Source: Gaiella sp051003695
Lineage (GTDB): Bacteria; Actinomycetota; Thermoleophilia; Gaiellales; Gaiellaceae
Reading direction: 5' to 3'
Length of the DNA: 19,318 nt
Assembly (NCBI GenBank): GCA_051003695.1
Contig: JBPCLB010000236.1
Span: 1 to 19,318, forward strand
Shown: positions 1 through 6,728 of the stretch, in pieces
How the letters are laid out: every line of letters starts with the position of its first letter
How positions within the stretch are numbered: the first letter of the stretch is position 1
Position numbers and translations under genes: made by a program
Notes under the pieces: generated by a model
What the model saw: only the letters and a program-made list of their open reading frames with translations
Databases searched by the model: none
Told to the model about the DNA's origin: nothing

Positions 1-139
1 CCTGCGCCTCCTCGTCACTCGGGTGGCCGGCGCGGCGGAGGGGCCGATCGAGCGCTCCTTTGAAGGATTTGCCTGTGCGAGCGCGTTTGGCGTCCAGCAG
101 GGCTGCGACGTCGGGATCGAGTGTCACGGTCGTGCGCAT
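1..139 (-). CDS. Ribbon-helix-helix antitoxin, partial (3' end off window)
   Basis: The minus strand reads MRTTVTLDPDVAALLDAKRA, followed by RTGKSFKGALDRPLRRAG, and runs open off the left edge (46 codons seen). The short basic beta strand RTTVTLD followed by two helices is typical of CopG/Arc-type antitoxins of VapBC-like systems, which bind their own operator and neutralise a partner toxin. The toxin would be expected just left of the window and is not seen. The ATG at 139 is chosen because the next in-frame codons upstream give no better start and an operator-like inverted repeat abuts it. The gene follows thrC1 on the same strand with a gap of 76 nt. The family call is fairly firm; the partner and target are unknown. 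Confidence 0.7.
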   Translation of the reverse strand, partial: MRTTVTLDPDVAALLDAKRARTGKSFKGALDRPLRRAGHPSDEEAQ

Positions 140-159
140 GATGCTTATACTTTAGCATC
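140..159 (-). promoter_or_regulatory. Operator/promoter of the partial antitoxin
   Basis: Perfect 6-bp inverted repeat GATGCT / AGCATC with an 8-nt AT-rich spacer, immediately upstream of the antitoxin ATG. Read on the minus strand it contains TAAAGT (a TANNNT -10) ending 9 nt before the ATG, so the mRNA would be leaderless or nearly so. GATG recurs just upstream (GTGATGCATGTGATGC). RHH antitoxins normally autorepress through such repeats; binding here is inferred. Confidence 0.5.
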
Positions 160-194
160 ACATGCATCACTACTTCCAGGGCGAATCCACGGCA

Positions 195-214
195 GGGTGA
201 GGCTCGCCTCGCCC
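195..214. repeat. Intergenic palindrome, copy 1 (after thrC1)
   Basis: GGGTGAGGCTCGCCTCGCCC, a near-perfect palindrome directly downstream of the thrC1 stop (TAG, 218-216 on the minus strand). On the minus strand it reads TAGGGGGCGAGGC..., so the stop codon joins the element. Related copies are at 9115-9134, 9157-9176 and 19169-19188. It could fold as a 3' stem-loop for the thrC1 mRNA, but no U-run follows. Confidence 0.7.
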
Positions 215-215
215 C

Positions 216-1436
216 CTACGCCGCGGTGAGAACCTCTTCGAGGAATGCGTCCGCGTCCGGCTCGATCGCGACGGGCGCGTAGGTGTGCGCGACCGGGCCC
301 GGCGTCTTCAGGCCGTCGCCGGTGACCAGCAGCACGACGCGGTCGTCGCCACCGACCTCGCCGGCGGCGACAGCCGCGCGGAGCGCCCCAAGCGTCACGC
401 CGGTTGCCGTCTCCCCGAACACGCCCGTCGTCTGCGCGAGCAGCACCATGTTCTCGCCGATCTCGTCCTCCGGCACGGCGTGGATCGAGCCGCCCGTCTC
501 GCGCGCTGTCGCAACGGCGAAGTTGCCGTCCGCCGGGTTCCCGATCGCGAGCGAACGAGCAATCGAGTCGGGTCGCACCGGCGTGAAGGGCTCGTTCTCG
601 CGAAACGCCGTCGCCACGGGTTGACAGCCCTCCGGCTGGCCGCCGATCTGACGGGGCGCGGGATCGTCGAGGAGGCCGAGCTCTCGCAGCTCCGAGAACC
701 CCTGGCCGACCTTGTGGAAGAGCGCACCCGAGGCGATCGGGATCGCGACCACGTCCGGCGCATGCCAGTCGAGCTGCTCGGCGAGCTCGTATGCAAGCGT
801 CTTCGAGCCTTCCGCGTAGTACGAGCGCAGGTTGACGTTGACGAAGCCCCACGGCAACTCGAAGGAGAGCTCGACGGAGAGCCGCGAGCAGTGGTCGTAG
901 TGGCCGTTGACGGCATAGATCGCCGGACCGTAGGCGGCGGCGGAGAGGAGCTTCTCCGGCTCCAAGTCGGCGGGGACGAAGACGGCGGCGCTCATTCCCT
1001 CTGCAGCTGCGCGGGCGGCGACCGCCCCGGCGAGGTTTCCGGTGGACGAGCACGAGAGTGTCGTCATCCCTAGCTCCTGTGCCTTGCGGGCGGCGACCGC
1101 AACCACGCGATCCTTGAACGAGTGGGTCGGGTTCGCCGTGTCGAGCTTCAGCCAGAGCTCGCGGACGCCGACGATCTCCGCGAGGCGTGGGGCGGGAACG
1201 AGCGGCGTGAGGCCCGGCGCCAGGCGAGGGACCTCCGGGGCCTCGACCGGTAGCAGCTCGGCGTAGCGCCAGATCGAGGGCGGCCCGGCGGCGAGGTGCT
1301 CGCGGGTCACCGTCCGCCTCAGGCGCGCCCAGTCATAGACCGGGTCGAGCGGCCCGAAGCAACGACCGCACGACCCCATCGCCTCGAGGGGATGGTCCGT
1401 CGCGCAGACTCGACAGGAAAGTGAAAGTGCCGGCAT
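216..1436 (-). CDS. thrC: Threonine synthase family PLP enzyme with Cys4 ribbon, behind a SAM riboswitch
   Basis: A 406-aa fold-type II PLP enzyme. Residues 8-26 carry CRVC...CGRC, a Cys4 zinc-ribbon-like start seen in a subset of threonine synthases. The PLP lysine is K108 in NPTHSFKDR, the phosphate-side loop is SSTGN near 130-134, and the C-terminal part has TGDGLK. Family members convert O-phosphohomoserine to threonine; the archaeal cysteate synthases are relatives with another substrate. The ATG at 1436 is fixed by AAGGAGG 7 nt upstream, which excludes the longer open frame through the leader. A second, more standard thrC lies at 5722-6693. The leader holds a SAM-I-like riboswitch, unexpected for threonine synthesis, so a role in methionine or sulfur metabolism is possible. 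The family is certain; the exact reaction is not. Confidence 0.85.
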   Translation of the reverse strand: MPALSLSCRVCATDHPLEAMGSCGRCFGPLDPVYDWARLRRTVTREHLAAGPPSIWRYAELLPVEAPEVPRLAPGLTPLVPAPRLAEIVGVRELWLKLDTANPTHSFKDRVVAVAARKAQELGMTTLSCSSTGNLAGAVAARAAAEGMSAAVFVPADLEPEKLLSAAAYGPAIYAVNGHYDHCSRLSVELSFELPWGFVNVNLRSYYAEGSKTLAYELAEQLDWHAPDVVAIPIASGALFHKVGQGFSELRELGLLDDPAPRQIGGQPEGCQPVATAFRENEPFTPVRPDSIARSLAIGNPADGNFAVATARETGGSIHAVPEDEIGENMVLLAQTTGVFGETATGVTLGALRAAVAAGEVGGDDRVVLLVTGDGLKTPGPVAHTYAPVAIEPDADAFLEEVLTAA

Positions 1437-1456
1437 GGGATCGTCCTCCTTCGTCT

Positions 1457-1551
1457 CGCTCGACATCCGTCCGGGTTTGGCACCGTCCCCAGTCGGGGCG
1501 GTTGCCGAGGCGTCACAGGGCCGGTCCCTCAGCCTCTCTCGATGTGGAGCG
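1457..1551 (-). promoter_or_regulatory. SAM-I-type (S-box) riboswitch aptamer
   Basis: On the minus strand the conserved S-box core appears in order: GAGAGAGGCTGAGGGACCGG, then CCCTGTGACGCCTCGGCAAC, a P3 stem CCGCCCC / GGGG-A-CGG closed by GACT, then GGTGCCAAACCC. P1 is formed by CGCTC-C-ACATC (1551-1541) and GATGT-C-GAGCG (1467-1457), 10 bp with one C-C mismatch. The SAM-I consensus blocks AGAG-GG-GAGGGA-GGCCC-TGA-CC-GGCAACC and GGTGC-AA-CC all match. The 3' side of P1 ends 9 nt before the AAGGAGG ribosome site of thrC1, with no U-run terminator, which suggests control of translation. SAM binding normally lowers expression. Identification is by pattern; folding was not computed. Confidence 0.9.
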
Positions 1552-1574
1552 GGACGGGTCCCGCGCCAGCTCGG

Positions 1575-1580
1575 ATCGTA
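1575..1580 (-). promoter_or_regulatory. -10 box for the riboswitch-thrC1 transcript
   Basis: TACGAT on the minus strand, preceded by TG (GTGTACGAT, extended -10 style). It would place the start of RNA near 1568, about 17 nt before P1 of the riboswitch. No convincing -35 lies at 16-18 nt. Position and TANNNT match support it; otherwise weak. Confidence 0.4.
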
Positions 1581-1656
1581 CACGAACGACCAACCTCGTG
1601 AGCGACCCGACCGCAGCCTGGTTCCAGTCGACATCGAGCCGGCAGGCGACCTGCCG

Positions 1657-1662
1657 TAGAGT
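1657..1662 (+). promoter_or_regulatory. -10 box, leaderless SnoaL-like gene
   Basis: TAGAGT (TANNNT) ends 7 nt before the GTG at 1670, the spacing expected for a leaderless mRNA. No Shine-Dalgarno sequence precedes the GTG, which fits. No clear -35 is seen. Confidence 0.35.
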
Positions 1663-1669
1663 CCGCTCC

Positions 1670-2146
1670 GTGCCCGGAGACGCACCGGCGAACAGAGAGA
1701 CGATCGACCGGTTCTACACCGCGCTTGCCGCGCGCGACCACGAGACGATGGCGGGCTGCTACCGCCCCGAGGCGCGATTCTCGGACCCGGTGTTCGGCGA
1801 GTTGCGCGGGGACGAGGTGCGCGCGATGTGGCGCATGCTCTGCGAGCGCGGCACCGACCTCGCGGTCACGCACTCTCACGTCGTGGCCGACGACGAGCGC
1901 GGCTCGGCGCACTGGGTCGCGACCTACACCTTCTCGGGCACCGGCCGATCCGTCCGGAACGAGATCGACGCCGAGTTTCGCTTCGAAGACGGACTGATCG
2001 CCGAGCACGACGACCGGTTCGACCTGTGGAAATGGACGCGCCAGGCGCTGGGCCCGCTGGGTCTCCTGCTCGGCTGGTCACCGCCAGTGCAGCGCAAGGT
2101 GCGCGCCCAGGCGCGAGCCGTGCTCAGGCGATCTGCGGGATCGTGA
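1670..2146 (+). CDS. SnoaL-like / NTF2-fold protein
   Basis: A 158-aa protein starting NRETIDRFYTALAARDHETM within its first 25 residues, then RPEARFSDPVFGELRGDEVR, a long beta-rich middle (HSHVVADDERGSAHWVATYTF) and FEDGLIAEHDDRFDLWKW. This helix-then-sheet layout with the FxDP and I-EHxDRFD blocks is typical of SnoaL-like NTF2-fold proteins, a large group of small hydrolases, isomerases and binding proteins whose reaction cannot be read from sequence. The C-terminal tail is basic and runs past the usual fold. The GTG at 1670 is chosen because the frame upstream overlaps the opposite-strand riboswitch leader and lacks similarity. It is divergent from thrC1 and its 3' end overlaps the DUF2442 gene by 23 nt. 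Confidence 0.75.
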   Translation: MPGDAPANRETIDRFYTALAARDHETMAGCYRPEARFSDPVFGELRGDEVRAMWRMLCERGTDLAVTHSHVVADDERGSAHWVATYTFSGTGRSVRNEIDAEFRFEDGLIAEHDDRFDLWKWTRQALGPLGLLLGWSPPVQRKVRAQARAVLRRSAGS

Positions 2147-2465
2147 TCCGTGCGGCAGGCTCGTTGGCTGCCGGCGCAGCTCCGTAGATGACGTCCGAGT
2201 CCAGATCTGCGCCGTTCGGCCAGCAGACCGCGCCGTGTACAGGATCCACCGAGACGGCCGCGAAGGCGCGACGATCGCGGAGCGGCTCGAAGATCGGCCC
2301 ATCGAGTAGAGGCTCGATGTCGACGTCACGGGTCTGGCCGTCCGCGAAGACCACGCGAACCACGTCAGGCTCGAGAGCGACTGCTTCCCGCACCTCCGGA
2401 GCCATCACGCGAGTGGCTCGATCGGGTTGAGCGGCCGAAGCTCGCGCGCATGATCCGCGAGTCAC
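2124..2465 (-). CDS. DUF2442 family protein
   Basis: Last gene of the long minus-strand operon. VVRVVFADGQTRDVDIEPLL, then GPIFEPLRDRRAFAAVSVD and VCWPNGADLDSDVIY, form the complete DUF2442 pattern (F-DG-x-R-x-VD, FxPLRD, WPNGADL). Such proteins are about 80-100 residues long, of unknown function, and sometimes sit in two-gene toxin-antitoxin-like loci; no partner is seen here. The GTG at 2465 makes a 4-nt GTGA overlap with the ilvD stop, as at most junctions in this operon, giving 113 aa. The ATG at 2405 (93 aa) starts closer to the conserved domain and may be the true start, since the first 20 residues look unlike the family and neither start has a good ribosome site. Confidence 0.7.
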   Translation of the reverse strand: MTRGSCARASAAQPDRATRVMAPEVREAVALEPDVVRVVFADGQTRDVDIEPLLDGPIFEPLRDRRAFAAVSVDPVHGAVCWPNGADLDSDVIYGAAPAANEPAARITIPQIA

Positions 2466-4165
2466 CAGACGGGTGCGGTCACCGCCCCTTCGGAGGCCGA
2501 CGCGACGAGCGACGCATACTTTGCGAGCACGCCGCTATCGACCTTCGGCGCAAATGGCGGCAACTCGCGCAGTCGCGCGGAGAGCTCGTCGTCGCCGAGC
2601 TCGACATCGAGGCAGCGGCGCTCGACGTCGATCACGATGGTGTCGCCCTCGCGCACCGCTGCGAGGGGGCCGCCCTTCGCCGCCTCCGGACAGATGTGAC
2701 CGACCATGAAACCGTGGGTCGCGCCCGAGAAGCGGCCGTCGGTGACGAGCGCGACCTCGTCCGAGAGCCCTTCCCCGACGATCGCGCCCGTAACGTGGAG
2801 CATCTCGCGCATCCCCGGGCCGCCGACGGGGCCTTCGTAGCGGATCACGACGACGTCGCCGGCCACGATCCGCCCCGCCTTGACCGCGGCGAAGGTGGCC
2901 TCTTCGGAGTCGAACACCCGAGCCGGGCCGCGGTGATGGACTCGATCCTGGCCGGCCAGCTTGACGACGCTCCCTCCCGGCGAGAGATTGCCGCGGAGGA
3001 TCGCGATCCCGCCGCGGGACTTGATCGGCGTCTCGATCGAGACGACGACCTGCTGGCCTTCGGTCTCGATGACCGCATCGGCGATCTCGCCGAGCGTCCG
3101 GCCGTCGACGTTGCGCGCCGTCGGATCGACGAGCCCGGCCTTCACGAGCTCGCGCGCGACGAGCGCGATCCCGCCGGCCGCATGGACGTCGGTTGCGACG
3201 TAGCGGCCAAATGGCTTCAGGTCGGCCACGATCGGCGTTCGTGCCGAGATCGCGTCGAAGTCGTCGATCGTGAAGTCGATCGCAAGCTCCTTCGCGATCG
3301 CGATCAGGTGGAGGACGCCGTTCGTCGAGCCACCCGTCGCGGCGACGGACGCCGCAGCGTTCTCGAGCGACGCCTTCGTGATGATCTGCGATGGTCGCAC
3401 ATCGCGGCGAACGAGGTCGACGGCGAGGCGTCCGGCCTCCACACAGGCAGCCTCCTTGGAGGAGTCGAGCGCCGGGATGTCGTTTCGTCCCGCCGGGCTG
3501 ATGCCCAGGAACTCGAGCGCGGTCGCCATCGTGTTGGCCGTGAACTGACCGCCGCAGGCACCCGCCCCGGGGCAGGCCACCGACTCGAGCTCGTGCAGGT
3601 CTGCCGCCGTGATCTTCCCGGCCGCGTACGCGCCGATCTGCTCGTAGACGTCCTGAATCGTGACATCCTTGCCACGCCAGCGACCCGGCGCGATCGAGCC
3701 CGTGTAGAGGACGAGTCCGGGGATGTCGAGCCGCGCGAGCGCCATCGCCGCGGCGGGAATCGTCTTGTCGCAGGCGATCAGGCAGACGAGCCCGTCGAAC
3801 AGGTGGCCCCTGGCGACGAGCTCGATCGAGTCGGCGATCGTCTCCCGCGAGACGAGCGATGCGCGCATCCCCGTGGTGCCCATCGAGACTCCGTCCGAGA
3901 CGGCGATCGTGTTGAACTCCATCGGCGTCGCGCCCGCCTCGCGGATCCCGCGCTTGACGTGTGGCGCAAGCGCGCGCTGATTGAGGTTGCACGGCATCGT
4001 CTCGATCCAGGTCGTGCAGACCCCGACGATCGGCTTGGCCAGGTCCTCGGCGGTGAACCCGGTCGCCTTCAGCATCGCGCGCGCCCCGGCGCGGTCGGGT
4101 CCGTCGGTGAGCGCCGCGCTGTGGCGCTTCGCGGGATCCGACGGGATGTCGTAGGGGGTGCTCAC
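2462..4165 (-). CDS. ilvD: Dihydroxy-acid dehydratase
   Basis: A 567-aa enzyme that dehydrates 2,3-dihydroxy-isovalerate and 2,3-dihydroxy-3-methylvalerate to the 2-oxo acids, the shared third step of Val and Ile synthesis. Both family signatures are present: CDKTIPAAAMA near residue 132 and the C-terminal SGATHGFMVGHICPEA. The Fe-S ligand cysteines fit C50 (VGVCTTW), C132 (CDK) and C204 (GACGGQFTANTM). Length is normal. The GTG at 4165 overlaps the sulfurtransferase stop by 4 nt (GTGA) and has GAGAGGAGA 9 nt upstream, which rules out the longer frame beginning at 4213. It sits away from ilvBNC, after thrB and a sulfurtransferase, yet in the same operon. Which cluster type ([2Fe-2S] or [4Fe-4S]) it holds cannot be told. 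Confidence 0.96.
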   Translation of the reverse strand: MSTPYDIPSDPAKRHSAALTDGPDRAGARAMLKATGFTAEDLAKPIVGVCTTWIETMPCNLNQRALAPHVKRGIREAGATPMEFNTIAVSDGVSMGTTGMRASLVSRETIADSIELVARGHLFDGLVCLIACDKTIPAAAMALARLDIPGLVLYTGSIAPGRWRGKDVTIQDVYEQIGAYAAGKITAADLHELESVACPGAGACGGQFTANTMATALEFLGISPAGRNDIPALDSSKEAACVEAGRLAVDLVRRDVRPSQIITKASLENAAASVAATGGSTNGVLHLIAIAKELAIDFTIDDFDAISARTPIVADLKPFGRYVATDVHAAGGIALVARELVKAGLVDPTARNVDGRTLGEIADAVIETEGQQVVVSIETPIKSRGGIAILRGNLSPGGSVVKLAGQDRVHHRGPARVFDSEEATFAAVKAGRIVAGDVVVIRYEGPVGGPGMREMLHVTGAIVGEGLSDEVALVTDGRFSGATHGFMVGHICPEAAKGGPLAAVREGDTIVIDVERRCLDVELGDDELSARLRELPPFAPKVDSGVLAKYASLVASASEGAVTAPVW

Positions 4166-4902
4166 AGGATCGGGTCTCCTCTCTCGATCGGGAAGCCGGG
4201 TCGCCGGCACCATTCACTGAACGAGCCGGTGTACAGACGGACGTCGTCCCGACCGGCAAGCACGAGGCGCTGCACGACGGGCGCCGCGCTGACGCCCGAG
4301 CCGCAGTAGACGACGAGCTCGGGTGCCTCGACCGCTTCCGGCGGCAGCGGGTCGAGAAAATATGCGTTGCGCGCGCCGGGAATCCGGCCTGCGACGGGGT
4401 CGAGCGGCTCGACCTCGCCGCGCCAGCGCTCGGGCGCGCGTGCGTCGAGGAGCACGAGCGTCGGGTCGTCGAGCCGCTCGAGGATCTCCTCCGCCTCGAT
4501 CGTGTCGTCGTCTCGCACACGCGGAACGAACGCGGCGCGGCGTCGGGGCTCGTCCCCTCGGGACTGACGCAGGACTCGACCTTCGAGCGGCCCGGCGTAC
4601 GCGCGCGCGTCGAGCGTGCCAGCCGCGTCGTGCCCGAGATGTCGCAGGAGCCACCAGCACCGTGCTGCCCAACCCGAGCCGTCGTCGAGCGCCAGCACGA
4701 ACGTGTCCGCGTCGATTCCCGCGTCTGTAAAGACGGTCGCGAGCACCGAGGGAGCGGGCAGCGGATGACGGCCGCCGTCGGCGGGATCCACCGCCGTCGC
4801 GCTCAGGTCGCGCTCGGGATCGAGCTGGACTGCACCAGGAAGGTGACCGGCGTCGTATGCGGCGCGGGACCGCGCATCGACGAGCACCGTGACTGTGGTC
4901 AC
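4162..4902 (-). CDS. Two-domain sulfurtransferase (rhodanese / 3-mercaptopyruvate type)
   Basis: A 246-aa protein with tandem rhodanese domains. The N-terminal domain (about 1-105) has LVDARSRAAYDAGHLPGAVQ and the inactive-copy feature of no catalytic Cys in its loop. The C-terminal domain (about 130-246) has LLDARAPERWRGE, GRIPGARNA and the active loop YCGSGVSA with C200, then LYTGSFSEW. The CGSGV-S/T-A loop resembles 3-mercaptopyruvate sulfurtransferases more than CRKGVT rhodaneses, so mercaptopyruvate is the likelier donor. The GTG at 4902 overlaps the thrB stop (GTGA), and the stop overlaps ilvD the same way, so it is co-translated with both. A sulfurtransferase is unusual here; it may feed sulfur to the IlvD Fe-S cluster or to the sulfur-amino-acid branch. 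Both roles are inference. Confidence 0.88.
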   Translation of the reverse strand: MTTVTVLVDARSRAAYDAGHLPGAVQLDPERDLSATAVDPADGGRHPLPAPSVLATVFTDAGIDADTFVLALDDGSGWAARCWWLLRHLGHDAAGTLDARAYAGPLEGRVLRQSRGDEPRRRAAFVPRVRDDDTIEAEEILERLDDPTLVLLDARAPERWRGEVEPLDPVAGRIPGARNAYFLDPLPPEAVEAPELVVYCGSGVSAAPVVQRLVLAGRDDVRLYTGSFSEWCRRPGFPIERGDPIL

Positions 4903-5711
4903 AGCGCGCCGCGCGAGGCGATCGCGAGCGGCAGCACGGCATGCTCGGGAAAGCGGCGCTGTAGCTCCCGAACGCACGGCTCGACGTCGGTGGCCCACAC
5001 GATCACGCTCGGCCCGGAGCCCGACAGGGTCGCGCCGGCGGCACCCTCGGGCAGGAGCTCCCGCACGGCCTCGAGCACGTGTGAGGGACGGTACGGCTCG
5101 TGGAGTCGGTCGTCGAGCGCCGCGGCGAAGAGCACGGGATCGCCCGCCGCCGCCGCGGCGCCGAGCATCGCGGCTCGCGCGGCTGTCGCTGCGGCTTCCG
5201 CGTGAGGGAGCGCCGCGGGCAGCACACCCCGCGCGACGGCGGTCGAGGTGCGCTCGTGAGGCACGACGGCGATCGGGGCGAGCGGGAGCGTGTCGGCGAT
5301 CCGCGCGATCCGCCCGTCCCAGGTGAGGGTCATACCGCCGACCAGGGCGGCCGCGAGGTTGTCGGGGTGACCCTCGAGCTCGACCCCCACCGCGAGCAAC
5401 CGCTCGGGCTCGACCTCGGGCGCAGCAGCTGCGAGGCCGAGTGCGATCGCCGCCGCGGACGAGCCGAGCCCGCGCTCGAGGGGGATCCGGTTGACGAACC
5501 GGAACCGCTTGCCGTGCGTGTCCGAGACGAGCGCATACGCCCGGACGGCGAGGTTCGACGTGTCCTCCGGCAGCTCGCCCGCACCTTCCCCCTCGACGAC
5601 GACGCCTTCGCCGTCGGTCACCTCGAGCTCGTTCCACAGGTCGAGCGCGACCGCGGCGCAGTCGAACGCCGGGCCGAGGTTGGCGGACGTGGCAGGCGCT
5701 CGAACGATCAC
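4899..5711 (-). CDS. thrB: Homoserine kinase
   Basis: A 270-aa GHMP kinase that phosphorylates homoserine to O-phosphohomoserine, the substrate of ThrC. The N-terminus IVRAPATSANLGPAFD is diagnostic of ThrB. The ATP loop PLERGLGSSAAA lies near residues 78-87, ELEGHPDN follows, and the C-terminal GHMP motif is ATLSGSGPSVIVWA. It is a little shorter than the usual about 300 aa. The GTG at 5711 lies 10 nt after the thrC stop and starts directly at the conserved strand; upstream in-frame codons overlap thrC and encode arginine-rich sequence unlike the family. Ribosome site weak (AGAGATAGAG). It is coupled to the sulfurtransferase by a GTGA overlap. Confidence 0.94.
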   Translation of the reverse strand: MIVRAPATSANLGPAFDCAAVALDLWNELEVTDGEGVVVEGEGAGELPEDTSNLAVRAYALVSDTHGKRFRFVNRIPLERGLGSSAAAIALGLAAAAPEVEPERLLAVGVELEGHPDNLAAALVGGMTLTWDGRIARIADTLPLAPIAVVPHERTSTAVARGVLPAALPHAEAAATAARAAMLGAAAAAGDPVLFAAALDDRLHEPYRPSHVLEAVRELLPEGAAGATLSGSGPSVIVWATDVEPCVRELQRRFPEHAVLPLAIASRGAL

Positions 5712-5721
5712 GGCTCTATCT

Positions 5722-6693
5722 CTATCGCTTCTGCGCAGCAGAAGCGATTGCATCGGGATCCGGATCGACCTCGAGCGGCAGCGGCGCATAGCGGCTCGCG
5801 GATTCGGTGTCCTTCAGCCCATGCCCCGTGATCGTCACGACGAGGCGCTCGCCTGCGACGTCGCCGTTGCGGATCGCCGCCAGCCCGGCCGCGGACGAGG
5901 GCTCGCAGAAGAGACCCTCGAGGCGCGCGAGCTCCGTCCAGGCGATGACGAGCTCGGTGTCCGTCACGGAGACGACCTGCGCTCGCGCCTCGACGACGGC
6001 CTCCGCGTGCGCCGGCTGTCGGATCCGGATCGCGCTCGCGAGCGTCCCTTCGCGATCGACCGCTTCGACGGAGACGATCGGTGTCTCGAGTGCGAGCTCA
6101 CGCAAGCCCTGTGCGTACGCAGAGGTGTTACCGCCTCCACCGTACGGGATCACGAAGGCATCCGGTGCCTCGCCGAGCTCCTCGCTGATCTCGAACACCG
6201 CGGTCTTCTGGCCCTCACGGCGGTCGGCGTTCAGCGAGTTCACGAGCACGTGGGCGCCCCGGCGCGCCAGCTCCTGCGCAGCGGCGAGCGCCTGGTCGAA
6301 GTCGCCGCGCACCTCGAGCACAGTCGCCCCGAGCATCCGTGCCTGCGCGACCTTGGGCCCGGTGACGGCGCCCTTCGGACAGAGGACGAGCGCCGGCAGC
6401 CCCGCGCGAGCGGCGTAGGCCGCCGCGGAGGCGGCGGTGTTGCCGGTCGATGCGCAGATCACCGCCTCCGCCCCGGCCTGGAGTGCCCTCGAGACGGCGA
6501 CCGTCATGCCGCGATCCTTGTACGAGCCGGTGGGGTTCGACGCTTCCCACTTGAGCCAGAGCTCTCGCAACCCGAGGGCTGCTGCCAGGCGAGGTGCTGC
6601 CAGGAGCGGCGTCGAGCCTTCACCGAGCGAGACCACGGGCGTGGCGGCTGTGACAGGCAGCCGCTCACGGAAGCGCTCGATCAGCGGAGTCAT
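5722..6693 (-). CDS. thrC: Threonine synthase (canonical copy)
   Basis: A 323-aa PLP enzyme turning O-phosphohomoserine into threonine. VVSLGEGSTPLLAAPRL near 20-36, the PLP lysine K59 in NPTGSYKDR, ASTGNTAAS near 81-88, the glycine-rich IPYGGGGNTSA, and TITGHGLKD at the C-terminal end are standard. It lacks the N-terminal cysteine ribbon of the paralogue at 216-1436, and its place between hom and thrB makes it the main threonine synthase. The ATG at 6693 has AGGA 7 nt upstream, and the gap to hom is 35 nt. Its last codons form a perfect 11-bp inverted repeat (5724-5748). Confidence 0.93.
   Translation of the reverse strand: MTPLIERFRERLPVTAATPVVSLGEGSTPLLAAPRLAAALGLRELWLKWEASNPTGSYKDRGMTVAVSRALQAGAEAVICASTGNTAASAAAYAARAGLPALVLCPKGAVTGPKVAQARMLGATVLEVRGDFDQALAAAQELARRGAHVLVNSLNADRREGQKTAVFEISEELGEAPDAFVIPYGGGGNTSAYAQGLRELALETPIVSVEAVDREGTLASAIRIRQPAHAEAVVEARAQVVSVTDTELVIAWTELARLEGLFCEPSSAAGLAAIRNGDVAGERLVVTITGHGLKDTESASRYAPLPLEVDPDPDAIASAAQKR
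5724..5748. repeat. Perfect 11-bp inverted repeat at the 3' end of thrC
   Basis: ATCGCTTCTGC and GCAGAAGCGAT with a 3-nt loop (GCA on the plus strand). It encodes the last residues of ThrC and overlaps the stop codon. No U-run follows on the minus strand, so it is not a standard terminator; it lies just before thrB and could protect or modulate the mRNA. The core CGCTTCT / AGAAGCG is shared with the palindrome in argJ (14518-14547). Confidence 0.6.
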
Positions 6694-6728
6694 GCTCGCA
6701 TCCTAGGATTCTGGCGCCGCAGGAATCC

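Noticed and set aside
216..1685. Longer thrC1 reading frame running through its leader
   Set aside because: The frame is merely open across the SAM riboswitch; AAGGAGG fixes the start at 1436.
2450..4309. Long plus-strand open frame opposite ilvD
   Set aside because: Arg/Asp-rich shadow of ilvD caused by high GC; no family pattern, and ilvD is complete on the other strand.
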